In this document: piece after piece, positions 36,678 through 47,447 of the stretch | How positions within the stretch are numbered: the stretch's first letter is position 1 | Layout: the number at the start of each line of letters is the position of its first letter | Source: Mytilinidion resinicola | Taxonomy: Eukaryota; Ascomycota; Dothideomycetes; Mytilinidiales; Mytilinidiaceae | Direction of reading: 5' to 3' | Assembly: GCF_010093595.1 (NCBI RefSeq) | Contig: NW_022985442.1 | Location: 386,046-450,045 of the forward strand | DNA length: 64,000 nt | Notes under the pieces: generated by a model | What the model was told of the DNA's origin: nothing | Databases searched by the model: none | Seen by the model: only the letters and a program-made list of their open reading frames with translations | Made by a program: the position numbers and the translations under genes

Positions 36678-37619
36678 GCGTTGCGCATCGCATTGGATGG
36701 GTAGAAGAAAGAGTAGGCAGTAGTTGCGGGCGGGTTTCTGGCTTACGCGTTTCATGAGTAACTGAGTTGCTTCAGGGAAATTTAGGGGCACGGTATTCTT
36801 ATAGGAAGCTTGTCGACTTGTTCGTTTGGTAAAACCCAAGTTGGAGAGTTTGTACAGCAACTGCGAAGATCTCTACATAAATCTAATCAGCCGGCCATGC
36901 GGGGCTGGTGGCTATCTAAAATGGGGATGCTGAATGATATTCCCACGGCCGTTTTATTTGGTGCTGTCCATACCTGCGGCTTGCTCCTCCGTCCACCGCG
37001 TCTTTGAGCTCATCCTTCGCTTCACTTGCTCCAACGACCCTCCCATCATTTTTTGAATTACCATTCTGATCCTCCTTCCCCAAATTACCACCACTCACGA
37101 GCCTGTATACCAGGTTATCTCCCTTATCCCCCACAGATTAGATCACCCCCTTCCGTGACCATCTTTCAAACCTTTGGACCCCTTCGCTAGCGCATGCTTA
37201 TTTTTGGCACCCTCATCTTGGAAGCGATGCTGATCGCTCGCGTACTGGAGGGATGCCGCTCCTGCCAATCGTGAAAGAGTGGGATTGCGACAGGGGCGGT
37301 CCTTGCTGCTGGGCCGTATTCCGAGACGGGGACGCTAGAGGGGATGGGGCTTAGGCGGGGTTTCTCAACCTCGAGTCGTCGTTTGTTCGAGCCTTTGTTG
37401 TCCTAGCTATCTTCGTACACTCTGGCTTTGGGGTTGTGTTATTTGAGGTAGAGGTCATGTGGATTGTTTGGGTGGACAGGGTACTCTTGATGAGGTGCGG
37501 GCGGTATGGCGTTGATGTGGGTGGAGAGGAGGACTTTCACGGTGATGAGGATGCCTTCCGCTTTTTGCTGAAGGGTGCGAGAGATGCCCCCGCTTCTACT
37601 AGCGGCTCTGCGCTACTAT
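36678..37619. other. Convergent intergenic region
   Basis: Between the laccase 3' end and the 3' end of the patatin-NB-ARC-TPR gene. No gene seen. Confidence 0.55.
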
Positions 37620-38297
37620 CTATGTCTCTAGTCTGTCAGCGATGAAATAAGTGGATTGAATAACACTAAATAACTTACTGTAAGAAGAGTCTAGGGTGGC
37701 TATTTTCGCTCTAAGACGTTGAGATTCAGCGCTGAATGGCCCTGTGATACTCTGAAGGCCAACAAGAGCTCTTGAATATGTTTCTTGAGCCTTCGCAAAC
37801 TCTCCTCGCTTTGCGTACAAATTTCCCATGTTCTCTATCGTGTTGAGCGCTGGCTTGTGTTTTTCCACGTTTTCGTGGCCAAGTGCCTCCTCGTAGCCTT
37901 GCAGCGCTCGCTTGTACATCTGCTCCGCCTCGGCCAGCTTGCCTTGGCCCGCGTAGAGAAGGCCCAGGTTGTTAACTGTGTTGAGCGTTGACGTATGCTT
38001 AGGACCAAGTGCCTCCTCGTAGCCTTGCAGCGCCCGCTCGTACATCTGCTCTGCCTCAGCCAGCTTGCCTTGGTCCGTGTAGAGAAGGCCCAGGTTGTTA
38101 ACTGTGTCGAGTTTTGACGTGTGCTTAGGACCAAGTGCCTCTTCCGTCTCTTGCAGCGCCCGCTCGTACATCTGCTCCGCCTTAGCCAGCTTGCCTTGGA
38201 TCTTATAGAGATTGCCCAGGTTGTTAACTGTGTTGAGCGTTGACGTATGCTTAGGACCAAGTGCCTCCTCGCGGCCTTGCAGCGCCCGCTTGTACAT

Positions 38298-38792
38298 NNN
38301 NNNNNNNNNNNNNNNNNNNNNNNNNNNNNNNNNNNNNNNNNNNNNNNNNNNNNNNNNNNNNNNNNNNNNNNNNNNNNNNNNNNNNNNNNNNNNNNNNNNN
38401 NNNNNNNNNNNNNNNNNNNNNNNNNNNNNNNNNNNNNNNNNNNNNNNNNNNNNNNNNNNNNNNNNNNNNNNNNNNNNNNNNNNNNNNNNNNNNNNNNNNN
38501 NNNNNNNNNNNNNNNNNNNNNNNNNNNNNNNNNNNNNNNNNNNNNNNNNNNNNNNNNNNNNNNNNNNNNNNNNNNNNNNNNNNNNNNNNNNNNNNNNNNN
38601 NNNNNNNNNNNNNNNNNNNNNNNNNNNNNNNNNNNNNNNNNNNNNNNNNNNNNNNNNNNNNNNNNNNNNNNNNNNNNNNNNNNNNNNNNNNNNNNNNNNN
38701 NNNNNNNNNNNNNNNNNNNNNNNNNNNNNNNNNNNNNNNNNNNNNNNNNNNNNNNNNNNNNNNNNNNNNNNNNNNNNNNNNNNNNNNNNNNN
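38298..38792. other. Assembly gap (495 N)
   Basis: Run of N inside the TPR array. It hides an unknown number of TPR units and the left part of a transposon. Confidence 0.99.
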
Positions 38793-38863
38793 CAAGTCTG
38801 TACGTAGGTGACCGTGAACCGTATGAGTTGTTGATCCTAGGTTGTAGCTGTTACAACCCGAGT
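38793..38863. mobile_element. Right end of an ACTCRGGTTG-type element, left part in the gap
   Basis: The segment ATGAGTTGTTGATCCTAGG followed by TTGTAGCTGTTACAACCCGAGT is nearly identical to the right ends of the elements at 50080-50126 and 50955-50997. The flank directly after it is GCTTG, continuing into normal TPR sequence (GCTTGCCTTGG), which is exactly what a 5-bp target duplication would leave. The element therefore sits inside the TPR array of the patatin-NB-ARC gene. Confidence 0.8.
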
Positions 38864-41772
38864 GCTTGCCTTGGTCCGCGTAGAGAAGGCCCAGGTTGTT
38901 AACTGTTACGAGCGTTGACGTATGCTTAGGACCAAGTGCCTCCTCGCAGCCTTGCAGCGCCCGCTTGTACATCTGCTCCGCCTCGGCCATCTTGCCTTGG
39001 ATCCTATAGAGAAGGCCCAGGTTGTGAACTGTGTTGAGCGTTGACTTATGCTTAGGACCAAGTGCCTCCTCGCAGCCTTGCAGCGCCCGCTTGTACATCT
39101 CCTTCGCCTTGACCAGCTCGCCTTGGTCCGCGTAGAGAAGGCCAAGGAAGTTTATAGCATCCAGTATCACTTCTTGTTCCTTACCGTTATCCTCACCCCC
39201 ATCCTCATCGTTATCATCACCTTCATTAAAGTCCATTTCATACCCGCCGGGACTTCTAGAACTTTGCTCTATTTGAGTAATGAATACCCACCGAGAGCAG
39301 GCCTGGACATGAGGGAGAAGTCGACGTTGCAAGGCCGAGTAGTCCCGAGCTGACTTCTCCGGTACAGCCCATCCAACTATAACTACTGCTAGTTGACCTA
39401 GAGCCGATTCAAAACACTTGCCCTGGTAATAGTACGCCCATCGATGGACAACTGGATGAGTAGCATAGCTTGCCAGCTCTTCGATATCTTCAATCAACGA
39501 GTAGTTACGCAGTAGCTGCATTGCCCTGCTAAACTCAAGCTCATTGCTTCCAATATTTCCAATCCATTTCGACAAGTTTCTTCTTACATTTACTGAAGAA
39601 GTCCGGTATACTTTTTTAAACAGACCATACCATAGATTCTTGTTATCAAGGAATGACCATAGGAGGAGTAGATTGGCTGTAGCTTTGTGTTTGTTGCGAA
39701 TAGCGTTGTAAGAGATAGTCCATGTCGTCCCTACACTGCGACCTGGGTAATCTTGAAGCAGCGTGTCGGCCTCATTTCGTGACTTCATGAGCTCACTCCA
39801 CTGCTGCTCGTAGAAGGTGAGGTAGGTCGTGATTCCAACTCTGCTCTCCTGAAGATATGCACCAGCTTGCGCACTTGCCAGTGGCAGCCCATCCAGCAGC
39901 TTAAGCAAGCGCTCACTCTCTGCCGTGTCTGTAATCGTATCATTAGCCTTGAATACTTACATCGGTCTGTTCGCTGTGCGCGGAACCTTACCATACTTCC
40001 TTTTATACCAATTCTTGAGGATAGCCTGGGCTTGACCTTCGTCAACCTTGCCTAGCTGCTGCGGGTCTCCAAACTGCCCTAGCCTAGCTAGTCGAGTCGT
40101 GATCAGGACGGACCCGTGTTCGGTGTTTGAAAGGTAATGCCCGACATCGTATGCATCAGGGTCTCAGCCTCGTGGATCGTATTCCCGGTCGACATTATCG
40201 AAGATGAGCAGCCAGGCGGTGTTGTCCGGCTGCGCAAGCCAATCCATTACATCTCTTACAACTGCATCAACATTGTTGCTACTGGCCGTAGAATATACCC
40301 TACTCGTCTCCGGAATCTGACCTCGAGGAATCTTGCTTGCGCAGCTCGCAATGCTTCGTTTCAGGGTGTCCTTGCTTCTCCCATCTAGCCAAAACACGGA
40401 GCTGAACTTGCGGTGGTGCCGCCGTGCGAACTCAACTGCTAGCTGCGTCTTGCCTATTCCGCCAAGGCCATGGAGTACATGTATGCTCTGTCGGCAGCTC
40501 TGCTGTTTAGGCAAGAGGTCTCGTTCAAGCTCTAATATCTCGGCCGGTCGGTCCACAAAGTTGGTCGCTCTCGGAACACCTTGGAGGCTAAAAACAGTTC
40601 GATATTTCCCAGAATCTATATAGATATTTTAGCTACACAAATAATACGCGATATGCATAATGATTGACAGGCTGACACTAACATTCTCTTCTTGTCACAT
40701 TGTCTACACACGCCTGCATCTGCTTGAATACCTCCGGAGACTCAATATAGAGTCGTGTAGCTGCAGCAATCTCCTTCGTCTTCTTCGACTCTTCAAGCCC
40801 AATATCTTGCAACCCGCGAGCCACATTGAACCGGTAGTACCGACCAGTGTTGTCGAGGTGTGCCTTGTCTCGCTGGAAATTCTTGGCCGTCTGCTCTGTT
40901 TCAGTGGCGATGGCAACGAGTGTCTCGCCAATATGGAGGACGTCATCCCGGAATGGCTTGAGCGAAGGGACACCGGTTCCGATTGACACGACGCATTTGA
41001 TCCTGTCTTCGAGCGGCTGCGGTCCCCATATCAGCTGGGCCTGATTCCATAGCTCCCACACCGGGTTGTTGGCTCCCGTGCCCCCGTCCAGGAACTCCTC
41101 GCCAAACCGCCCAACGGCGATCCGGTCGAAGAAGGACGATGCGGCCGAAGTGGCCCGACAGGCCTCCCACGTCTTCACGCTATTCAAGAGATCGTTGTTC
41201 CCACGCGGGGATCTGTAGCTTGTGAGGCAAGCCGTCTCACTAGTCTCGCCACTTGTCGCGCAAACGAATCTACGGTAATATTAGCTTGCACTTTGGGGAA
41301 GCTCCAACGCCGACTTACACTTTGCAAGCTGCATCCGGCGCGTCTTTGAGAAGCGCATCCTCCTCCAGTCCCTGATTTCGGATAACCTCTTTTACAGCTC
41401 GTGCTAGTTCCTCCGAGTCGAATCTCCCCTGGATATTGCCCTTCACCGTCACACGATGTCGCTTCTTCTGGAATATCCGATCCGACAGCGCTAGGTAGGC
41501 GTCGATGCTCTCGCCGACGCTCATCCTCAGCCGGCCGAGCATAATCGCGATGAGCCTGGTCGGCGGTCAGCAACGCATGTCCTCCGCCAGCGTCTTCAGC
41601 AATAAACGTACCCGCCGGTGCTCGTCCCGCCGATCATGTCGAAGTAGTCGCACGGCTTCGGCGGCGCGTCTGGGTTGATCGTCTCCATGAGCTGCTCGAG
41701 GATTAGCAGCGCCGACAGACCGCGGACCCCGCCGCCATCGAGCGCGAGCAGGCGGAGCTCCTGGTCGGACAT

Positions 41773-43315
41773 GGCTAGAGGTACACTGCTGGTGTAGGTG
41801 TAGTGGACATTTCTCGTGCTGGAGTGCGGCGCCAGCGAGAAGACGAGATGCTTGAGTTCAGACACTCGCACGCGTCAACTCAGCCGCACGGCTGGAGCGC
41901 CGTTGCGTCGCAAGGCTTGTAGATGAGCTGGCGCCTGGAACTAGCCATCGAGCAGAGAGCGAGCTGCTTGTTCGTTGCTCGTCACTGGCTGCAGGGTTGC
42001 GCTGCTGTGCCGCTGGGTGTCGGGCGCGTCGCTTGGATTGGGGGCCACCATATTCTATTGGTGCAGAAACAGCCCCTTCATGAGCGGATGGAACCCTTGC
42101 CTGTTTACTTGCAGATGGAGATCCACATGCGTGGATATAAAGATGGTGTTGCTGTCTATCATAAGCTGTAACTTGCGATCGTCTTCCACTACAGCCTCTC
42201 TTCACGTCCGGTGGTCTAGCGCTAAACTGGGTCGATCCTTGGATACCTCGTTTCTAGGCTAGTACTTAACCGGCTTGAGGATTGATTGGCTAGAAGGTTG
42301 CTATTCCCCCCTAAGGCACCCGCGGTTGCTCCCTTATACGGTAGGTTTGAGGCTTGATATTAGAGAGTGACCACCGGACGTAAACAGGGCTGTATACCGA
42401 GCCCGTTTAACCTCAGTAAGAGTTTAGAGCTTTTCCGCCATGTTAGGTGCGCAGGGATGTACTATCCGAAACCTCCTAGGTAGATACGGAATACTATAGT
42501 TGACTTACGGACAATACTACAGGAGACTTTTGAACACCAAACAGCATCTAGGGCTGTCTTACGACCGTTTGCGGGTGTGGGTATTTCTGAGAATAGCGTG
42601 TGTAGATTGTGGAACATGATCCAGCAGGTTACGTCCTTATTGACTTAGGGGCCACCTTTCTTCATCACCTCGAGATGTCATTTTTACACCTCCTTACCTA
42701 GCATAGCGAAAGCGTTCTTTTTATGATTTTCTACTTGAAATGATAGAGCATAATAAGCGCTTTCCAAAGAGCCCAGAACCATGATCTTCTGACGCTTTTT
42801 GGTGTTATTGGGGGGTGAGGGGGAGGAAGTCGATTGTGCAAGCGACAGTACGATCGCCCGTCTTCCGCCCCTTGGCCCCTCCGATAAGCTACAAAGGTAG
42901 CCATGACCTCCAATCATCAATACGCGGCCAGCAATCATTGAAGGTCTCTCCTCCTTTGTTCCCTTTGTTCTATTGTCTGTTCAATCCTTAGCCATCTATT
43001 GTCCTTCGTCGCCGCTGTCTTTGTTTCAATGTTCTCGAAACCGCGAAGCTCAAATATCCAAATTCGTCCACAACAGCATTGTAAAACTCTCAAAACTCTC
43101 TTCATTGATGACCCGCAATCTCCAGCGATATTCAGACTTTCCTTTGACAGCGCACGGCGACATAAGTACATATTCCCACGCTCCGATCTTGATCATTCTC
43201 CATCCCTAGGACACTATAGAAAGCTGGAATCGATCACCGTAATCAAGTCGATATATACAGCATAAAAGCATATAGCCACTCCATACAGCCCACGGTAAGC
43301 AACCTTTATATCAAG
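41773..43315. other. Divergent intergenic region with a candidate MITE
   Basis: Promoters of the patatin-NB-ARC-TPR gene (minus) and the 907-aa gene (plus). It holds the short inverted-repeat element listed separately. 42400-42640 reads like decayed coding sequence in places (FAGVGISENSVCRLWN), but no gene is supported. Confidence 0.5.
42204..42381. mobile_element. Candidate MITE with 13-bp terminal inverted repeats
   Basis: ACGTCCGGTGGTC at 42204-42216 and its exact reverse complement at 42369-42381 bound a 178-bp AT-rich, non-coding segment. A target duplication is not obvious. The class is inferred from size and inverted ends only. Confidence 0.5.
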
Positions 43316-46039
43316 ATGGCTGCCGAAAATCAGACTCCGCCTGCCGCTTTCTCCATTCCAGGGCTATCTCTTGTGACGGGTCAAGAGGCTTCGGAGACCA
43401 GTGCACCGCAAGAGGAAACGCCATCTCCTGCTCCGCAGTCTTCTCCGTCCCCTCCTTTGGTAGCTGCATCGATCAACCCTGCACCCACTACTCATGCCTC
43501 TGGGTGGGCTCCTATCAATGAAGACGCCGCTTCTCATCCATCTGGGCGGAATCCCATCAATCGCCGTACGTCTGAGTTGAATCCAGGCAGTCAGCTAGTT
43601 AATGTACTCAACAGTCAACCATCGGATGGAAAGCAAACACTTGAGAAGCCAGAGTCACATCAGGTAGCCTTCGGCACCCCTCCTGCCCCTGTCACTGAAG
43701 AACCAACTCCTGCTAAGCCAAAACACAAGAAGGCAAAGTTCAGCGTACCCGTGGGCTCCGCATCGGCACCTGTCAACCAAATTCATGACGAAACACCATC
43801 CGGATCCGAGGCAGATGAGCCAACAACCTCAACCCCTGCAAATGCCCCGAAATCAAAATCCGCAAAGCTATTCAGTGACTACAAAGCAGCCCAAGCCGCT
43901 GCTGCCCTGCTGCCAGTCCCTGCTTACACCGAAGGCTGTGGCTGGGGCACATACCCCATGCCCCCGGAAGGCGAGTCTCCTAAACCCCATACGAACTCAC
44001 CTCCTGCTATTAACACTAACGGCCAAACGAATCCCGCGCTTTGGGAAGACCGCCGATCCCGCTTTGAGAAGAACGGCATCGATCAGTCCGATAAATTGCC
44101 TCTGAAACTCATTGACATGCGAGTCGATCCAAAGACCAAGAAGCCAAAACGCCAGCCTATGTACTGGACCTGGGGTGCTCCCCTTGACTATAACGATAAT
44201 AAGACCATCAAGGACATCAACGATCGTCGAAAGACGAACATCGAGCGCATCTGCCGCGATCCGCCTTGGACGGAGTACGAGCGTAAGATCTTGGCGCTCC
44301 TGTTCGAGATGTACCCTGAAATATCCATGAAGGAAGCCGCTGAGCGGTGGAATTATCACTTTGTTAATAACTTTACGGGTGATGGGTATGTCGGGAGAGC
44401 TGATCCAAATGATCCGCGGGAGACCCATTTTGGGGAGCCGGATAATTTCAGACGATGCCCTCGTACGCTTGAGTCTATTCGGGCAGAGTATCTCGAGAAC
44501 CAGGACTCGTACAATCAAGGTGAGGCGCCCAAGATTAAGAAGCGGCCGAATGACAACGGAAAGGGTAAGAAGCGCAAGATCGAGATGTACTGCAGCGACC
44601 AAGAGGAAAAGGGCGACGACAAGCCAAAGGTCAAGAGAGCCAAAAAGGAGAGTACACCAGCTCCTCCCAAGCCTGAGGAAAAAGAAGCTCCGGCTCCAGA
44701 GTCCGCGTTCTTCCCAGAAGTCCGCCTTCTAATCAAGAAACATATCCAGGCCCAGCTTCGCCAAAAGGCGGCGAAAAGCAAAGCCGAGTCTGGCAAGATC
44801 ACGCAAAGGGCGCGGCTTCTCAATTGGCAGGAGATCATGCGAGCGTTGAACGATGAACGGAAGTCTGGCCTGTCCGCTGCCGAGAAAAAGAAATACAGGA
44901 ACGTTAAATATCAAGATCTGAAAGAAGAACACGATAAGTTCAAGCAGCAGTACCGCGATGCGGAGTTCGATATCACGGGCGACCTCGTCATGAAAGACGC
45001 TGACGACGAAGATAAACCCCAAGAAGATACAACCCATACAGAGGAGGCTTCCCAACAAGGCAGCGATGAACCCATCCCGGCCAGCAGCGCGCCCTCTCCC
45101 ACTTCTTCCGTCCTAAACGCCCGATTTCTCGACCTCGCCGGCGTCTCCGAATCCGATTTCCCCCCCTCTGCCTCCCCTCCGCGCCGCACCCACCCCTCCC
45201 CTCCCCGCCCCCAAACTCCTACTCCCCACATCGAGCTCGACTACAGCATCTCCTTCCACCACGCCGAGCGCTGCATCCTCAGCGACCTCAACGACGAGAA
45301 CACCTACGCCTACGAGCACCCCAGCAAGCTAGCGGACGCGCTCAACAAGCGCCGCCGCGTCGAGCACCCGGAGCTGAAGCAGAAGAACCGCACGCGCGCG
45401 CAGGTGGAGCGACACTGGGAGTTCTTTGGAGGGATGTATCAGAAGGGGGAGGTGCCGGGGGAGGAGTATGATGGGTGGATGCCCGAGACTGAGGGTGCTG
45501 AGACTGCGGAGACGCATGTTTCTAGCGTTTTAACTGTGCAGGACACCGAGAGCGCTCAGATTGAGAGTGGTGTTGGCGAAACGGAGACTCACACCCCCGT
45601 CGTCGTTGATACCGTTCAGCAAACTACTACTACCACCACTACTACTACTGTCGCAGCTACCGTCGATACCGGCTCTGAACTCTCCCTGGAGGTCAGAAAC
45701 CGCGTGTTTAGACGCACCCAACAGATCGCGCGGGAGGCTGGCGCCACGGGGACCCAAGTTTTCAGGGCTGGGCTTGACGCGTGGGGCAGGGCGCTGCACG
45801 AGGTGCGTGCTGAGATTGCTGCTGAGGCTGAGGCTAAGGCTGCTGCTGAGCAGGAGACGGCGGCGACGCTGACTGAAGGTGCTATTTCCACTCGCCAGAT
45901 GGAGGATTATGTCGAGGATGAGGTGGATTGGTCTGACGGCGAAGATAGGGGTGGCGAGTCCGGTGGCGAGGTGGATGTGGCAGTGAGTACGTCTGCGCCT
46001 GTTCAGGTCTCTGATGAGGAGGATGAGGAGGAGTTGTAG
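43316..46039 (+). CDS. Large disordered, probably nuclear protein with a Myb/SANT-like segment, 907 aa
   Basis: Single long exon, ATG at 43316 (AAGATGGCT). Residues 1-200 are Pro/Ser/Thr-rich and disordered. Residues about 313-350 (PPWTEYERKILALLFEMYPE.SMKEAAERWNYHF) have the spacing of a Myb/SANT helix-turn-helix: Trp start, hydrophobic helix and a final WNxxF. A basic nuclear-localisation-type run (KKRPNDNGKGKKRKIE, then KVKRAKKE) follows at about 403-440. A second basic, helical block lies at about 650-720 (ALNKRRRVEHPELKQKNRTRAQVERHWEFF), also homeodomain/SANT-like. The end has a Thr run, an Ala/Glu helix and an acidic tail (SDEEDEEEL). I infer a chromatin or DNA-associated protein; the family is not recognised and the Myb assignment is tentative. 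Confidence 0.75.
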   Translation: MAAENQTPPAAFSIPGLSLVTGQEASETSAPQEETPSPAPQSSPSPPLVAASINPAPTTHASGWAPINEDAASHPSGRNPINRRTSELNPGSQLVNVLNSQPSDGKQTLEKPESHQVAFGTPPAPVTEEPTPAKPKHKKAKFSVPVGSASAPVNQIHDETPSGSEADEPTTSTPANAPKSKSAKLFSDYKAAQAAAALLPVPAYTEGCGWGTYPMPPEGESPKPHTNSPPAINTNGQTNPALWEDRRSRFEKNGIDQSDKLPLKLIDMRVDPKTKKPKRQPMYWTWGAPLDYNDNKTIKDINDRRKTNIERICRDPPWTEYERKILALLFEMYPEISMKEAAERWNYHFVNNFTGDGYVGRADPNDPRETHFGEPDNFRRCPRTLESIRAEYLENQDSYNQGEAPKIKKRPNDNGKGKKRKIEMYCSDQEEKGDDKPKVKRAKKESTPAPPKPEEKEAPAPESAFFPEVRLLIKKHIQAQLRQKAAKSKAESGKITQRARLLNWQEIMRALNDERKSGLSAAEKKKYRNVKYQDLKEEHDKFKQQYRDAEFDITGDLVMKDADDEDKPQEDTTHTEEASQQGSDEPIPASSAPSPTSSVLNARFLDLAGVSESDFPPSASPPRRTHPSPPRPQTPTPHIELDYSISFHHAERCILSDLNDENTYAYEHPSKLADALNKRRRVEHPELKQKNRTRAQVERHWEFFGGMYQKGEVPGEEYDGWMPETEGAETAETHVSSVLTVQDTESAQIESGVGETETHTPVVVDTVQQTTTTTTTTTVAATVDTGSELSLEVRNRVFRRTQQIAREAGATGTQVFRAGLDAWGRALHEVRAEIAAEAEAKAAAEQETAATLTEGAISTRQMEDYVEDEVDWSDGEDRGGESGGEVDVAVSTSAPVQVSDEEDEEEL

Positions 46040-47447
46040 AAGCTAAGCTAACAGGCGCTGGTCGCTGAGGTAAGTTAAGGTAAGTAGTTATGGTACGTAG
46101 TTTGGTGCTTTTTTTGGCCTAGCTGGTCTAGGTCTGGCAAGCTGGTATGGTGCTGGTCGCTGAAGAGAAGATAAGCAACATCCGTCCCTGGGTGGCGAGA
46201 AGCCCCCCGTGGCGAGAAAAACAATGGGTAACGTCCCCCACTGCGAAGCGGGACACACCCCGAGCCCGGACACAGGAGTAGTACTTTGACTTTTAGCAAC
46301 TCAATCTCTTCACATACTTTAATATAGTTCTGTATACACTTATACTACAGCTATTCGTAAACATCAAGCACCCATCCTACCTAAAAAATTACGATCACAT
46401 TATTGCCATCATACTTCAGTTACAGAGATCATTCTTATCGAGCATACCAGTGTTCCTTCGCTGTAGGACCACTTATGAGCTCTGAACACTTATAACACGT
46501 AGAGAGAGTATTGCCCAAACCTAAGAGTCTTATAATAATGCAGTAAGCTATTATCAGCCTGGTGTCTGCTATGGCGCGCAAATTCAGGCAAGGTTGCCAC
46601 CCTGGTCGGTACTTCCAATCAGACCTGTCATGGATCCCGGGCTGACTCTGCATGTCCTATAGTTAACGTTAGTTCTATTACTAACCATCTTGCCCTCCAA
46701 TCTAGACGATTCTAGAAGCTTCGCCCTTGCGTAATACAAATTACTCATATTCACGCTGTTCTTAGACCTTAGAGATAATACAGTCGTTTGCGGAACAAGC
46801 TTCCGCTCTTTTACGCGCCGCTAAAGTTGACCTGCGGTTCCCTAGCATATTCTAGCCTTAGTAGCGTATAGGATTATTTTGAAACCTATTGGAAAGAAAC
46901 GCACCAAGGTTTTATTTTCATAAATTTATAGTATTCGGCTGCCCCTAAGGCTCGTTTCGTTCTAGCAATCACTTAGTACTGTTGAATGAAGTGCTACGTG
47001 AATGACAGAGCATGAGGTAAACATGGATGGATTGAGGGTGAGTATGTAAAGACTGTAAAATATGGCCTAGCAGCCTCGTTGCTTACCATCCAGTTGCTTC
47101 TATTCTTTACTCTGTCGTCGTATATCGCGACCTCATAGATTCAGCGTCACTGCCAATATGATTGCTGTCCCATAAACTCATAAACGAAGTGATCAAATAT
47201 CCTAATGCTGTTAAGATACTCCGAATGACCCTGCGTGCTTCGCAATCGAAGCCTCAAGCCTTTGTAACCCTGTCGATCTAAAGCAACCTAGCAGTAGCGC
47301 TACATCCAGAGTGATTCGCCCGTCTGCAAGAACCCTTTCCGGTAAATACAGAATCTGAAATGATCCTCAACCTCGCTCGTTGGTTGACTTCACCACCATC
47401 AAAACAGTCCTCAAGCGGGAGGGTGAGCGCTGCAATCTCCGTGTAGA
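46040..47447. other. AT-rich degenerate region
   Basis: About 46270-47260 is markedly AT-rich and full of TpA steps with no open frame of note, the look of old sequence mutated by repeat-induced point mutation. It may be a relic transposon, but none can be named. It separates the 907-aa gene from the Zn2Cys6-CorA gene. Confidence 0.5.

Larger units (their letters stand above)
37860..39160 (-). repeat. Near-identical TPR-coding tandem repeats (~126 bp unit)
   Basis: 126-bp units, visible on the plus strand by the recurring string CTTAGGACCAAGTGCCTCCT, occur at least four times at 37875-38300 and at least twice at 38880-39100. Unit-to-unit DNA identity is very high (only a few differences per unit by eye), which points to recent amplification or gene conversion and explains the assembly gap in between. 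Confidence 0.85.
37620..41772 (-). pseudogene. Patatin-NB-ARC-TPR (fungal NLR-like) gene with internal stop and interrupted repeats
   Basis: Exons: 41772-41612, 41555-41319, 41269-40683, 40615-39992 and 39928-37620; all four introns (56, 49, 67 and 63 nt) have good signals and keep frame. Domains in order: patatin-like phospholipase (DGGGVRGLS at 12-20, nucleophile S51 in GTSTG, LDGG dyad motif in exon 3); NB-ARC (P-loop GLGGIGKT 378-385, Walker B WLLIFDNVD, GSVLITTR, GLPLA); then kinesin-light-chain-type TPR repeats of 42 aa (AEQMYKRALQGYEEALGPKHTSTLNTVNNLGLLYADQGKL). Such proteins are the fungal counterparts of plant and animal NLRs. TGA at 40166-40164 (codon 479) interrupts the NB-ARC domain, with clear homology continuing on the other side. 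The TPR array also contains the end of a transposon plus 495 N. The gene is broken as assembled, though exons and frame are otherwise well kept; one sequencing error at 40164 would leave only the repeat interruption. Confidence 0.85.

Noticed and set aside
38212..38902. Plus-strand open frames across the N run
   Set aside because: They exist only because N codons are not stops.
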